A stretch of DNA of 64,000 bases from Franconibacter helveticus LMG 23732 (GCF_000463115.2 NZ_AWFX01000005.1:1-64000), one strand, 5' to 3'. Shown: positions 17,270 through 26,411, counted from the first letter of the stretch. Notes: generated by a model not told the origin, from the letters alone. Program-made: numbers and translations.

Positions 17270-18865
17270 ATGCTCACTGCGCAGCGCATAGTGAAAACCT
17301 ATCGCCGGAAAAGAATCATTGTCTGCCTTTCGCTGGCTATTGCGACGCTGCTGCTGACTACAGGCGTGCGCTACCTTACCGAGCGCAACCGCAACGAGCA
17401 GCGCGTGACGCTGTTTACTGCCCGCGCCGTCTCGACGGTGGAAAGCCTGCTGGAACCGCTGGCGGCAAGCCGTAGCGCCTTGTTCCCGCTGGTGGGGCAG
17501 CCCTGTGAGCAGGCGGTGGAGCCGCTGCGGATAGAAAGCGCGCGGCTGCAAACGCTGCGTGCCATTGCGCTGGTAAAATCCGGCACCGTTTACTGTTCCA
17601 GCATCTTCGGCAACCGTAACGAAACGCTGCGACAATTGCAGCCGAAGCTCCCCTCACCCTTCCCGCAAATGCTGTTAACGCGGGATAATTCGCTGATAAA
17701 AGGCAGTTCGGTGCTGCTTATCTGGACGCCAACCTCTGCCGACGGTCAGGATGGCATGCTTCAGGCGCTGAATATCGAACTGCTTTCGCGGCTGATGCTG
17801 GAGCCTGCGCGCCCGTGGGTTGACCATGTGGTGCTGAACGTAGGCGATGCGCACCTTGAATATGGCAAAGGCGTGGTGCAAACCCTGCCTGGCAAACCCG
17901 GACTTGAAACGCGTGACGGCGTCTCCGGCCGCTTTCCTTTTTCCGTGACGGTTATTGGGCCGCCGGGCGATCGTCTTGCTTTAAAATTCCTGCCCAGCCA
18001 GCTGCCGCTGGCGCTGATTTTAAGTTTGCTGATTGGTTATATCGCCTGGCTTGCCACCGCAGGCAGAATGAGCTTTTCGCATGAAATAAACCTGGGTCTG
18101 GCGGCACGGGAGTTTGAAGTTTACTGTCAACCGCTGGTAAACGCGCAAAGCCAGCAGTGCGCGGGCGTGGAAATTTTGCTGCGCTGGAATAACCCGCGTC
18201 AGGGGTTTATCTCGCCGGATGTGTTTATTCCGCTCGCTGAACAGGAAAGCCTGATTGCGCCGCTTACCCGCTACGTACTGGAAGCAACCGCAAGCCAGCT
18301 TCATTATTTTCCCGATTCATCGCGCTTTCATATTGGCATTAACGTCGCGGCAAGCCATTTTCGGCGCGGTAAAATCGTGGAGGATTTAAAACAATTCTGG
18401 TTTACGTATCAGCCCGTGCAGCCGCTTTTTCTGGAGTTGACCGAGCGGGATGCCCTGCCGGATGTCGATTACCGCGTGGTTAAAGATTTGCATAGTCTGG
18501 GCGTAAAGCTTGCCATTGATGACTTCGGCACTGGCCAGAGCTCGCTTTCCTATCTGGAAATGCTTCACCCGGACGTGCTGAAAATCGATAAGACTTTTAC
18601 CGCAGCCATTGGCACTGACGCCGTGAACTCTACCGTTACCGATATTATTATCGCGCTGGCGAAACGGCTGAATATTGATTTAGTGGCGGAAGGCGTGGAA
18701 ACGCCCGAACAGGCAGCCTGGCTGCGCCGTAATGGCGTTGCGGTTTTGCAGGGCTATCTCTATGCCAGACCGATGCCGCTGCACGCTTTCCCGGCGTGGT
18801 TTGCTAATCAGCCTGAAGCGGCAAAGGAAAACGGCACCGCAGTGCGTGCGGTGCCGTTGCGCTAA
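17270..18865 (+). CDS. pdeD: Cyclic-di-GMP phosphodiesterase PdeD
   Basis: A 531-residue membrane-bound EAL phosphodiesterase (formerly YoaD). The layout is an N-terminal membrane helix (about 20-37), a periplasmic CSS domain with its Cys-Ser-Ser-type motif (YCSSIFG), a second helix (LALILSLLIGYIAWLATAG) and a C-terminal EAL domain. The EAL motif appears as VEILLRW; LTERD, AIDDFGTG and LAEGVET-type segments follow, so it looks catalytically complete. In E. coli the CSS domain senses periplasmic redox state through DsbA/DsbB. A GC-rich hairpin lies in its last codons, facing yoaE. Confidence 0.95.
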   Translation: MLTAQRIVKTYRRKRIIVCLSLAIATLLLTTGVRYLTERNRNEQRVTLFTARAVSTVESLLEPLAASRSALFPLVGQPCEQAVEPLRIESARLQTLRAIALVKSGTVYCSSIFGNRNETLRQLQPKLPSPFPQMLLTRDNSLIKGSSVLLIWTPTSADGQDGMLQALNIELLSRLMLEPARPWVDHVVLNVGDAHLEYGKGVVQTLPGKPGLETRDGVSGRFPFSVTVIGPPGDRLALKFLPSQLPLALILSLLIGYIAWLATAGRMSFSHEINLGLAAREFEVYCQPLVNAQSQQCAGVEILLRWNNPRQGFISPDVFIPLAEQESLIAPLTRYVLEATASQLHYFPDSSRFHIGINVAASHFRRGKIVEDLKQFWFTYQPVQPLFLELTERDALPDVDYRVVKDLHSLGVKLAIDDFGTGQSSLSYLEMLHPDVLKIDKTFTAAIGTDAVNSTVTDIIIALAKRLNIDLVAEGVETPEQAAWLRRNGVAVLQGYLYARPMPLHAFPAWFANQPEAAKENGTAVRAVPLR

Positions 18866-18870
18866 AGCGA

Positions 18871-20433
18871 TTACTCTTCTTCGTCGTGGTGCGGCGTCTC
18901 TTTTACTACCCGCACTAAATCGACGCGATACTTGTTCGCCTCAACAATGGTAATGCGAAGCGGCGCGACTTCAAGCTCGTCACCCGGGTGCGGGATCTGG
19001 CCGTTTACCGCAATCACCAGACCGGCGACGGTAGCAATATCTTCCTCGTCATTCACCAGCGTGTTGATTTCAAGATGCTGCTGCAACGCATGCAGGTCGG
19101 TGCTGCCCTTCACCAGCCAGCCGTCGCCGTCGCGGATGATTTCCGGCGTCTCGTCGGCGTCCGGGAATTCACCGGCAATCGCCTCCAGCACGTCCAGCGG
19201 CGTCACCAGCCCCTGTACTACGCCAAACTCATTATTAACGATAACGAAGCTGCCGCGGGCGCGGCGCAGCACGCCAAGCAGGTTGATCGGATCCAGCGTT
19301 TCCGGCACGACGATAGCTGGCGTAGCCGAAGCGATAGCCGCGACATCCACGCCCTCTTCCAGCGCCATCAGCAACTCTTTCGCGCGAACCACGCCAATCA
19401 GCTCATCCAGCTCGCCGCGGCAGACCGGGAACAGGCTGTGCGGGGAAGAGAGCAACTGCTCGCGAATTTCATCAACGCTGCGGTCGGCGTCTACCCAGCT
19501 AATTTCACCGCGCGGCGTCATGATGCTGCGCAGCGAACGGGAAGCCAGCGTCAGCACGCCGTTGATCATGTAACGCTCTTCTTCTGCAAAAGCCTCATCG
19601 TGCACCGGCACCACGGAAGAGTGGCTTTCCTGCTCCGGCTGCGCGCTTTTCTGGCGACGGTTGCCCATCAGGCGCAGGATAGCTTCTGCCGTACGGGCGC
19701 GCAGCGGCAGGCGCGACTGATGCTTGATAAAGTTGCGGCGCGCAATCTGGTTAAACAGCTCAATGATGATAGAGAAGCCGATAGCCGCGTAGAGGTAACC
19801 TTTCGGAATATGGAAGCCAAACCCTTCCGCCACCAGGCTCAGGCCGATCATCAACAGGAAGCTCAGGCAGAGCACGACGACGGTTGGATGCTGGTTAACA
19901 AAGTTCGTAAGCGGTTTCGACGCGAGCAGCATCACGCCCATCGCAATAACCACTGCCGCCATCATCACTGGCAGGTGGTTAACCATGCCGACGGCGGTGA
20001 TGACCGCATCCAGCGAGAACACGGCGTCCAGCACCACAATTTGCAGCACCACCACCCAGAAGCTGGCGTAGCCTTTGCCATGGGTATCGTCATGCTGACG
20101 GTTTTCCAGCCTTTCGTGCAGCTCGGTCGTCGCCTTGAACAGCAGGAAAATACCCCCGAGCAGCATGATTAAATCACGCCCTGAGAAGGTGAAATCCCAG
20201 ACGGTAAACAGCGGGCGGGTTAGCGTCACCATCCACGAAATAAGCGACAGCAGGCCGAGGCGCATAAACAACGCCAGTGAAAGGCCAATAAGGCGCGCTT
20301 TGTCACGCTGTTTAGGCGGCAGTTTATCGGCAAGAATGGCGATAAACACGAGATTGTCGATGCCGAGAACAATTTCCAGCACAACCAGCGTTAATAAGCC
20401 CGCCCAGATAGAGGGGTCCATTAAGAATTCCAT
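18871..20433 (-). CDS. yoaE: TerC-family membrane protein with CBS and CorC domains
   Basis: A 520-residue inner-membrane protein. The N-terminal TerC domain has about seven membrane helices ([23 protein letters not shown] carries the acidic pair of the family). It is followed by a CBS-domain pair (about 300-420) and a C-terminal CorC_HlyC domain. TerC relatives export Mn2+ or act in metallation of secreted proteins; YoaE itself is not fully characterised. Its start overlaps the end of a 53-codon upstream ORF, so translation is probably coupled. It is divergent from manX. Confidence 0.93.
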   Translation of the reverse strand: MEFLMDPSIWAGLLTLVVLEIVLGIDNLVFIAILADKLPPKQRDKARLIGLSLALFMRLGLLSLISWMVTLTRPLFTVWDFTFSGRDLIMLLGGIFLLFKATTELHERLENRQHDDTHGKGYASFWVVVLQIVVLDAVFSLDAVITAVGMVNHLPVMMAAVVIAMGVMLLASKPLTNFVNQHPTVVVLCLSFLLMIGLSLVAEGFGFHIPKGYLYAAIGFSIIIELFNQIARRNFIKHQSRLPLRARTAEAILRLMGNRRQKSAQPEQESHSSVVPVHDEAFAEEERYMINGVLTLASRSLRSIMTPRGEISWVDADRSVDEIREQLLSSPHSLFPVCRGELDELIGVVRAKELLMALEEGVDVAAIASATPAIVVPETLDPINLLGVLRRARGSFVIVNNEFGVVQGLVTPLDVLEAIAGEFPDADETPEIIRDGDGWLVKGSTDLHALQQHLEINTLVNDEEDIATVAGLVIAVNGQIPHPGDELEVAPLRITIVEANKYRVDLVRVVKETPHHDEEE

Positions 20434-20582
20434 GCGTTGCTCCTGCTGAAGGAATGACTAAACGGCACCCCAGACTGTGTGGGCGCTAAAAGAGAATAAA
20501 CAGAGGAATAAAGCTGAAAAACGCCAGGCTGGCGCACGGCCGCGTTGGGCCAGAAGGTGAAACGGCGTCGGTGACGGTCCAT
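20421..20582 (-). CDS. yoaL: Upstream ORF overlapping the yoaE start (YoaL-like)
   Basis: A 53-codon ORF beginning [16 protein letters not shown] and ending in TAA at 20421-20423, inside yoaE, so the two overlap by 13 bases in different frames. I recall that E. coli has a small ORF named yoaL at this position, of similar length; I cannot check it here. The only Shine-Dalgarno, AAGGAG (near 20605), is about 20 bases before the ATG, but a GGGC-AGCA-GCCC hairpin in the spacer would bring it to about 9 bases. A codon-rich hairpin plus T-run at 20517-20534 lies inside it. The product is Arg/Pro/Ser-rich and is likely regulatory rather than structural. Confidence 0.6.
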   Translation of the reverse strand: MDRHRRRFTFWPNAAVRQPGVFQLYSSVYSLLAPTQSGVPFSHSFSRSNAWNS

Positions 20583-20904
20583 AGGGTGGGCTGCTGCCCG
20601 CTACTCCTTAAAATTAAACAGACGGCTACATTAACAAAGGCATAACGGCTTTGGCAAAGATTTACCAGAATTTGCAATTACACTGACACTTTCTTCGCCC
20701 ATATTTTAGCCCATCGTGGCACAGACGGGAGACATGCCTCAATAACAGAGCTTCGTCACATAAATTATTTTTTCACTGTCTAAAATAATTCACGTAACAG
20801 GTTCTTTTTATTAATAAACCCCTTTTTTTGCATTGATTCGGTACGCCGATACGCGTTCCTGAGGCGTCATAAAGGCGCATGAGGACTCACAAAGGAGGTA
20901 GCAA
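20583..20904. other. yoaE-manX intergenic control region
   Basis: A 322-base region between divergent units. It holds the yoaE/yoaL leader with its Shine-Dalgarno hairpin on the left, an AT-rich core with a Mlc/NagC-type operator at 20763-20790, and the manX Shine-Dalgarno AAAGGAGGT at 20891-20899. I see no further gene. Confidence 0.6.
20763..20790. promoter_or_regulatory. Mlc/NagC-type operator of manXYZ
   Basis: A perfect inverted repeat AATTATTTT-N10-AAAATAATT, the form of Mlc and NagC operators. In E. coli manXYZ is repressed by Mlc and NagC, so glucose or amino-sugar uptake induces the operon. It lies 115 bases upstream of the manX GTG. Confidence 0.75.
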
Positions 20905-21876
20905 GTGACTATTGCTATTGTTATAGGCACACATGGCTGGGCTGCGGAACAACTGCTGAAAACCGCCGAGATGCTGTTAGGCGAGCAGGAAAATGTTGGC
21001 TGGATTGATTTTGTTCCCGGCGAAAATGCCGAGACGCTGATTGAAAAATACAACGCCCAACTACAGAAGCTGGATACAACAGGCGGTGTGCTGTTTCTCG
21101 TCGATACCTGGGGCGGCAGCCCGTTCAACGCTGCCAGCCGTATTGTCGTCGATAAAGAGCATTATGAAGTTGTCGCTGGCGTCAATATTCCCATGCTGGT
21201 CGAAACCCTGATGGCCCGCGACGACAACCCTGCATTTGACGAGCTGGTGGCGCTGGCGGTCGAAACGGGCCGGGAAGGCGTGAAGGCGCTTAAAGCGAAG
21301 CCGGCAGAAAAAACGGCCCCCGCCGCACCTGTCGCCGCTGCGCCAAAAGCAGCCGCGCCGGCTAAGCCCATGGGCCCGAATGATTACATGGTGATAGGTC
21401 TTGCGCGCATCGATGACCGGTTGATTCACGGCCAGGTAGCGACGCGCTGGACCAAAGAGACGAATGTCTCGCGCATCATTGTGGTCAGCGACGAAGTGGC
21501 CGCCGACACGGTGCGTAAAACGCTGCTGACGCAGGTCGCGCCGCCCGGCGTGACGGCGCATGTGGTCGACGTCGCCAAAATGATTCGCGTCTATAACAAC
21601 CCTAAATATGCAGGCGAGCGCGTTATGTTGCTCTTCACAAACCCGACCGACGTGGAACGTCTTGTCGAAGGCGGCGTGAAAATCACCTCAGTCAATATCG
21701 GCGGCATGGCTTACCGGCAGGGTAAAACCCAGGTCAATAACGCCGTGTCGGTGGATGAAAAAGATATCGACGCTTTTCGCAAGCTTAACGAGCGCGGCAT
21801 TGAGCTGGAAGTTCGTAAAGTTTCCAACGATCCCAAACTGAAAATGATGGATTTAATCAGCAAAGTGGCGCGCTAA
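20905..21876 (+). CDS. manX: Mannose PTS enzyme IIAB
   Basis: A 323-residue cytosolic phosphotransfer protein of the mannose/glucose/glucosamine PTS. The N-terminal IIA domain has the phosphorylated His in VIGTHGW (His10). An Ala/Pro-rich linker (AAPVAAAPKAAAPAKP) precedes the IIB domain with the active His in DDRLIHGQVATRW. The start is GTG, as in E. coli, with a very strong RBS. It opens manXYZ. In E. coli the SgrS and DicF sRNAs silence it by pairing near the start; I did not verify the sites. Confidence 0.97.
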   Translation: MTIAIVIGTHGWAAEQLLKTAEMLLGEQENVGWIDFVPGENAETLIEKYNAQLQKLDTTGGVLFLVDTWGGSPFNAASRIVVDKEHYEVVAGVNIPMLVETLMARDDNPAFDELVALAVETGREGVKALKAKPAEKTAPAAPVAAAPKAAAPAKPMGPNDYMVIGLARIDDRLIHGQVATRWTKETNVSRIIVVSDEVAADTVRKTLLTQVAPPGVTAHVVDVAKMIRVYNNPKYAGERVMLLFTNPTDVERLVEGGVKITSVNIGGMAYRQGKTQVNNAVSVDEKDIDAFRKLNERGIELEVRKVSNDPKLKMMDLISKVAR

Positions 21877-21943
21877 AGCGGCGCTGCCCTGAAGACCTTT
21901 ATTCAGTTCACACTTACGTTGTTAATGGCATAGGAGAAGTACA

Positions 21944-22744
21944 ATGGAGATTACCACTCTTCAGATTGTGCTGGTGTTCATCGTCGCCTGTATTGCCGGT
22001 ATGGAATCGGTGCTGGATGAATTTCAGTTCCACCGGCCGCTGGTGGCTTGTACGCTGGTGGGCGCCGTGCTGGGCGATATGAAAACCGGCATTATCATCG
22101 GCGGTACGCTGGAGATGATAGCGCTCGGCTGGATGAACATCGGCGCCGCCGTGGCGCCCGATGCGGCGCTGGCTTCCATCATTTCCACCATCCTGGTCAT
22201 CGCGGGCCATCAGAGCATAGGCGCAGGCATCGCGCTGGCTATTCCTCTTGCGGCAGCGGGCCAGGTGCTGACTATCATCGTTCGTACCATCACCGTGGGC
22301 TTTCAGCACGCGGCGGACAGCGCGGCGGAGAAAGGCAATCTGACGGCGCTTTCGTGGATCCACGTCTCTTCCCTCTTCCTCCAGGCGATGCGCATCGCTA
22401 TTCCGGCTGTTATTGTGGCGATTTCCGTCGGCACCAGCGAAGTGCAGAACATGCTGAACGCCATTCCGGAAGTGGTCACGGGCGGGCTTAACATCGCCGG
22501 CGGCATGATTGTGGTCGTAGGTTATGCGATGGTCATTAACATGATGCGCGCAGGCTACCTGATGCCGTTCTTTTATCTGGGCTTCGTCACCGCGGCGTTT
22601 ACCGACTTTAACCTGGTGGCGCTGGGGGTTATCGGCGCGGTGATGGCGGTGCTTTATATTCAACTGAGCCCGAAATACAACCGTTCCGCGGCGGCCCCTG
22701 CGCAGGCCGGCGGTGCTAACGATCTTGATAACGAACTGGATTAA
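21944..22744 (+). CDS. manY: Mannose PTS permease IIC
   Basis: A 266-residue inner-membrane IIC component that forms the sugar channel with ManZ. It is highly hydrophobic throughout and begins MEITTLQIVLVFIVACIAGMESVLDE. The C-terminal tail (AAAPAQAGGANDLDNELD) is cytosolic. manX lies 67 bases upstream and manZ three bases downstream. In E. coli ManY-ManZ is also a receptor for lambda DNA entry and some bacteriocins. Confidence 0.97.
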   Translation: MEITTLQIVLVFIVACIAGMESVLDEFQFHRPLVACTLVGAVLGDMKTGIIIGGTLEMIALGWMNIGAAVAPDAALASIISTILVIAGHQSIGAGIALAIPLAAAGQVLTIIVRTITVGFQHAADSAAEKGNLTALSWIHVSSLFLQAMRIAIPAVIVAISVGTSEVQNMLNAIPEVVTGGLNIAGGMIVVVGYAMVINMMRAGYLMPFFYLGFVTAAFTDFNLVALGVIGAVMAVLYIQLSPKYNRSAAAPAQAGGANDLDNELD

Positions 22745-22747
22745 CAG

Positions 22748-23608
22748 GTGAGCGAAATGGTTGATATGACAAAAACAACAGGCGAGAAAAAACTCACTCC
22801 TGGCGATGTTCGCAGCGTATTTCTTCGCTCTAACCTCTTCCAGGGTTCATGGAACTTCGAACGTATGCAGGCGCTGGGCTTCTGCTTCTCAATGGTGCCG
22901 GTCATCAAGCGTCTTTACCCGGAAAACAACGAAGCGCGCCGCCAGGCTATCAAGCGCCATCTGGAGTTTTTTAACACCCATCCGTATGTCGCCGCGCCGG
23001 TGCTTGGCGTAACGCTCGCGATGGAAGAACAGCGCGCCAACGGCGCCGCGATAGACGACGGTGCGATAAACGGTATCAAAGTCGGCCTGATGGGGCCGCT
23101 CGCCGGCGTGGGCGACCCGATTTTCTGGGGCACCGTGCGTCCGGTCTTTGCCGCGCTTGGCGCAGGCATCGCCATGAGCGGCAGCTTGCTTGGTCCCTTG
23201 CTCTTCTTCGTACTTTTCAATGTTATCCGTCTCGCCACACGCTACTACGGCGTCGCTTACGGCTACCGTAAAGGGGTGGATATTGTAAAAGATATGGGCG
23301 GCGGATTTTTGCAGAAGCTGACGGAGGGGGCGTCGATACTGGGCCTGTTTGTCATGGGCGCGCTGGTTAACAAGTGGACCCACGTCAACATTCCTCTTGT
23401 GGTATCGCGTATTACCGACCAGACGGGGGCTGAAAAGGTCACCACGGTGCAGACTATCCTCGACCAGCTGATGCCGGGACTGGTGCCGCTGCTGCTGACC
23501 TTCGCCTGTATGTGGCTCCTGCGCAAGAAGGTCAACCCGCTGTGGATCATCGTGGGCTTCTTCATCATCGGCATCGCCGGTTATGCGGTTGGCTTACTCG
23601 GCCAGTAA
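22748..23608 (+). CDS. manZ: Mannose PTS component IID
   Basis: A 286-residue IID subunit of the mannose PTS. It begins with GTG giving [17 protein letters not shown]; the PTS IID core starts at [29 protein letters not shown] and includes the [20 protein letters not shown] signature. The C-terminal membrane helix is [20 protein letters not shown]. It ends the operon at an intrinsic terminator. Confidence 0.97.
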   Translation: MSEMVDMTKTTGEKKLTPGDVRSVFLRSNLFQGSWNFERMQALGFCFSMVPVIKRLYPENNEARRQAIKRHLEFFNTHPYVAAPVLGVTLAMEEQRANGAAIDDGAINGIKVGLMGPLAGVGDPIFWGTVRPVFAALGAGIAMSGSLLGPLLFFVLFNVIRLATRYYGVAYGYRKGVDIVKDMGGGFLQKLTEGASILGLFVMGALVNKWTHVNIPLVVSRITDQTGAEKVTTVQTILDQLMPGLVPLLLTFACMWLLRKKVNPLWIIVGFFIIGIAGYAVGLLGQ

Positions 23609-23623
23609 ATTTTCACGCACTTT

Positions 23624-23647
23624 CGGGGGCTTTTGCCCCCGTTTTTT
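23624..23647 (+). terminator. manXYZ terminator
   Basis: CGGGGGC-TTTT-GCCCCCG stem followed by T6, 16 bases after the manZ stop and just before yobD, whose Shine-Dalgarno follows within about ten bases. Confidence 0.85.
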
Positions 23648-23658
23648 ATGGGGAAAGT

Positions 23659-24117
23659 ATGACGCTTACGGATGGAGTTTTACTGCTGTTTACGCTCGCG
23701 CTGCTTGTCTGGGCTATCTACGACGAATGGATACTGGATAAACGCTGCGGCAAGACGTTGTTGGCGGTGCCCTTGCTGCGCCGCAGCCGCGTCGACAGCC
23801 TCATTTTCGTTGGCCTTATCGCCATTCTTATCTATCAAAACGTTACGCAACAGGGCGCGCCGCTGACCTTATGGCTACTATGCGCGCTCGCGCTGGTGGT
23901 TATTTACCTTTTCTGGATCCGCATTCCTAAAATTCGCTTTAAACCACAGGGGTTTTTCTTGTCCGGGGTTTGGGTGAAATATAACCGCATTAAAGCTATG
24001 AATTTATCTGAAGATGGCGTGCTGGTAATGGAATTAGAACATCGGCGGCTGCTTGTTCGCGTAAGAAATATCGACGACCTGGAAAGCATCTACCATCTTT
24101 TACTTAAAACTCAATGA
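23659..24117 (+). CDS. yobD: DUF986 inner membrane protein YobD
   Basis: A 152-residue UPF0266/DUF986 protein, the same length as E. coli YobD. It has three hydrophobic N-terminal segments (about 5-22, 45-62 and 70-87) and a cytosolic C-terminal half ([44 protein letters not shown]). Function unknown. It lies directly after the manXYZ terminator and may be expressed by read-through, since no independent promoter is evident in the short gap. Confidence 0.92.
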   Translation: MTLTDGVLLLFTLALLVWAIYDEWILDKRCGKTLLAVPLLRRSRVDSLIFVGLIAILIYQNVTQQGAPLTLWLLCALALVVIYLFWIRIPKIRFKPQGFFLSGVWVKYNRIKAMNLSEDGVLVMELEHRRLLVRVRNIDDLESIYHLLLKTQ

Positions 24118-24165
24118 GATAAATATATAGCTCCGGCTATCTCTTATGTATAAAAAACAGCCTGC

Positions 24166-24185
24166 ATTATAGCCTTTGCTATATT
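24166..24185. promoter_or_regulatory. MntR operator upstream of mntP
   Basis: The palindrome TATAGC-CTTT-GCTATA matches the centre of the MntR box (AAACATAGCnnnnGCTATGTTT). In E. coli Mn-bound MntR activates mntP. It lies about 310 bases upstream of the mntP ATG, leaving room for a promoter and the riboswitch leader. Confidence 0.75.
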
Positions 24186-24311
24186 TGTTTAAATTTTCGT
24201 TTTCTTATTGCGCTACAATTTATTCACAACGAGATAAATGAAAATCGTTATCGCCAACATAATAAAATACTATTTTCGTTTGTTGTCTCCGCGCGCTTAA
24301 TTATGTTAAGG

Positions 24312-24435
24312 TTGCGCCCGTCGTTGGGGAGTAGCCGATTTCTGCAAACGGAAATGTACGCGTCAACATACTCGTTGAAAAACGTGGCGCGTACGGACTG
24401 ACAACCGTCAGTCAGGCGAGACCATAGGCACGCTA
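24312..24435 (+). ncRNA. yybP-ykoY manganese riboswitch
   Basis: The leader holds the conserved elements of the Mn2+-sensing yybP-ykoY aptamer: GGGGAGTAGCC at 24326-24336, GTACGCGTCAACATACTCG in the middle and GGCGAGACCATA at 24415-24426. It is followed by a tract able to sequester or expose the mntP RBS. In E. coli the mntP element raises translation when manganese is high. The outer limits given are approximate. Confidence 0.93.
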
Positions 24436-24493
24436 ACTGCTGTTTACTGGGGGCAGTGGCGTGTATATGGATCCTCCCGGTCAGGACGTAGCA

Positions 24494-25060
24494 ATGAATC
24501 TTTCCGCCACTCTTCTTCTCGCTTTTGGCATGTCGATGGACGCGTTTGCCGCTTCTATCGGTAAAGGCGCTACGTTGCACAAGCCCCGCTTTGGCGAAGC
24601 GTTACGCACAGGCCTCATCTTTGGCGTTATCGAAGCGATTACCCCGCTGGTTGGCTGGGCGCTGGGCCAAGTTGCGACGCATTTCGTGATGGAATGGAAC
24701 CACTGGGTCGCCTTTGTTTTACTCGCTTTTCTGGGTACGCGAATGGTTATCGAAGGGGTGCGCGGCGGCGGCGAGGAAGCGACAGCGCCGCTGCGTCGTC
24801 ACAGCTTCTGGCTTCTGGTCACTACGGCTTTCGCCACAAGCCTGGATGCCATGGCGGTCGGCGTGGGTCTGGCTTTCCTGCAAGTGAATATTCTCTATAC
24901 TGCGCTTGCGATTGGCTGCGCCACGCTGGTTATGTCCACGCTCGGTATCATGGTAGGTCGGTTCATTGGCCCGCTGCTGGGCAAGCGGGCCGAGATCTTA
25001 GGCGGACTGGTGTTGATTGGTATCGGTTGCCAGATCCTCTGGAGCCATTTCGCCTCTTAA
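24494..25060 (+). CDS. mntP: Manganese efflux pump MntP
   Basis: A 188-residue inner-membrane exporter that removes excess Mn2+. It has two three-helix repeats, each with the acidic [17 protein letters not shown]-type motif ([12 protein letters not shown] near residue 14 and [15 protein letters not shown] in the second half). The ATG gives [12 protein letters not shown] and the E. coli length. Control is double: MntR site and yybP-ykoY riboswitch. Its TAA stop overlaps the opposing rlmA stop. Confidence 0.96.
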   Translation: MNLSATLLLAFGMSMDAFAASIGKGATLHKPRFGEALRTGLIFGVIEAITPLVGWALGQVATHFVMEWNHWVAFVLLAFLGTRMVIEGVRGGGEEATAPLRRHSFWLLVTTAFATSLDAMAVGVGLAFLQVNILYTALAIGCATLVMSTLGIMVGRFIGPLLGKRAEILGGLVLIGIGCQILWSHFAS

Positions 25061-25872
25061 TGTTCACGCACCCACACGCGCATACAAAAATCGGTTTCAC
25101 AATCAAAAGCCTCTTGCCGGGTTAACTGCTCGCGCACTTGCGCTCTCGCTCGCCAGGCAAACGGCGTCATCTGCAATAGCGCGGCAGCTTCCGCCCCCGT
25201 AAGCGACATTGGATATGCCAGAGCATGCTGCTGGGCGAGATGGAAACCTGTCAGCGTTTCGTTATCCGGCGCGTGCAACTGCACGTTTTCATAAATTAAC
25301 CCTTTTAACTGCACCAGATGACGCGGCCCAGGCGCTACGGTGATAACCACCCCACCCGGTTTAACCACGCGGGCCAGTTCCTGCGCTTTACAGGGCGCGT
25401 AAATACGAATAACCGCATCCAGCGAGGCATCAGCAAACGGCAGGCGATGGCTTGAAGCAACACAGAACTTCGCTTGCGGATAACGCTTCGCGGCAAAACG
25501 GATGGCGGTTTTAGAAACATCCAGCCCGTAAGCGCAGGCGCCTTTTCCTGCTACAAGATCTGCAAAAAAGGCCGTGTAATATCCTTCGCCGCAACCAATA
25601 TCCAGTATGGCTTCCGCCTGCTCCGGCAAAAAAGTTACAAGCGACTCCCCCACCGCCTTTCGCAGCGGATCGTAATGCCCGGCCTCAAGAAAAGCGCGAC
25701 GGGCCAGCATCATTTCAGCGCTATCGCCCGGATCTTTTGAACGCTTATGTTGTACCGGCATCAGGTTTACATATCCCTCTTTCGCCATATCAAACTGATG
25801 CCCCTGCGGACAACGATAGCTTTTCGCCGCTATCTTCAACGGGGCGTGGCAAAGCGGACAGATAAAAGATAT
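25057..25872 (-). CDS. rlmA: 23S rRNA G745 methyltransferase RlmA (apparent ATA start)
   Basis: A 271-residue SAM-dependent methyltransferase that makes m1G745 in helix 35 of 23S rRNA. The N-terminal Zn finger is CPLCHAPL...CPQGHQF, followed by the SAM site [19 protein letters not shown]. coli RlmA starts MSFSCPLC; here the aligned codon at 25870-25872 is ATA (ISFICPLC), with GGAG five bases upstream. No ATG or GTG exists in the vicinity; an in-frame TTG at 25900-25902 has no Shine-Dalgarno. I take the ATA as the likely start; the alternative would add ten residues. Confidence 0.88.
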   Translation of the reverse strand: MSFICPLCHAPLKIAAKSYRCPQGHQFDMAKEGYVNLMPVQHKRSKDPGDSAEMMLARRAFLEAGHYDPLRKAVGESLVTFLPEQAEAILDIGCGEGYYTAFFADLVAGKGACAYGLDVSKTAIRFAAKRYPQAKFCVASSHRLPFADASLDAVIRIYAPCKAQELARVVKPGGVVITVAPGPRHLVQLKGLIYENVQLHAPDNETLTGFHLAQQHALAYPMSLTGAEAAALLQMTPFAWRARAQVREQLTRQEAFDCETDFCMRVWVREH

Positions 25873-26044
25873 AAAAACTCCGGCACCTGTAAAAGGCCGC
25901 AAGTGTAACGCGATTCAGCGTAAGGGGAAACGATACAAAGAGGGCAATAAAGGAAGGAAGAAAAACAAAAGCCCCGCAAACGCGAGGCTTTAGACTCTGT
26001 CTGACTTGTGCGCGCGAGGCAACACAAGGTCAGCGCTTATGCGA

Positions 26045-26254
26045 TCAGATAGCAGTTACGTTAACTGCTGCCGGACCTTTCTGGCCGTCCTGAATTTCGA
26101 ACTCTACGTTCTGGCCTTCAGCCAGAGTTTTGAAGCCGTTACCCTGGATTGCAGAAAAGTGTACGAATACATCTTTGCTGCCGTCTGCCGGAGTAATGAA
26201 ACCAAAACCTTTAGACTCGTTGAACCACTTAACTTGACCTTTGATCTTTGCCAT
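26045..26254 (-). CDS. cspC: Cold-shock family protein CspC
   Basis: A 69-residue CspA-family nucleic-acid chaperone. The RNP motifs KGFGFITP and DVFVHFSAI are intact. In E. coli CspC is expressed at 37 degrees and stabilises rpoS and other mRNAs, and it lies downstream of yobF as here. The YobF stop is 40 bases upstream of the cspC ATG. Confidence 0.96.
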
Positions 26255-26294
26255 TTTGCAAATTCCTTAAGAGTATTTTCATCGCCCGCAGGCA

Positions 26295-26411
26295 TTACTG
26301 AGATAAAACTGAGACATTACTGCATGAGGCACTAAAATAAGGTTCGGCAGAGAAGCGGTATTCAACGACAACGTGTTTACTCAGGACTTCTTTACTGAAA
26401 ATGCCACACAT
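26295..26411 (-). CDS. yobF: DUF2527 small protein YobF, shortened by a stop
   Basis: A 38-residue small protein cotranscribed with cspC. Residues 1-37 ([20 protein letters not shown]..., ...SNVSVLS) match E. coli YobF (47 residues, as remembered). The E. coli protein then continues ML-CLRA-KKTI; here Gln-TAA replaces Met-Leu, and the frame after the stop still reads CLRAMK. So a nonsense codon removes the last nine or so residues. E. coli YobF is a heat-shock-induced small protein of unknown function. Confidence 0.88.
   Translation of the reverse strand: MCGIFSKEVLSKHVVVEYRFSAEPYFSASCSNVSVLSQ

Noticed and set aside
20540-20620. yybP-ykoY-like riboswitch in the yoaE leader
   Set aside because: AAGGAGTAGCGGGC and CCGTCACC recall the aptamer, but the GGGGAGTAG and GCGAGACC elements, both present before mntP, are not both here. 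The uORF explanation fits better.
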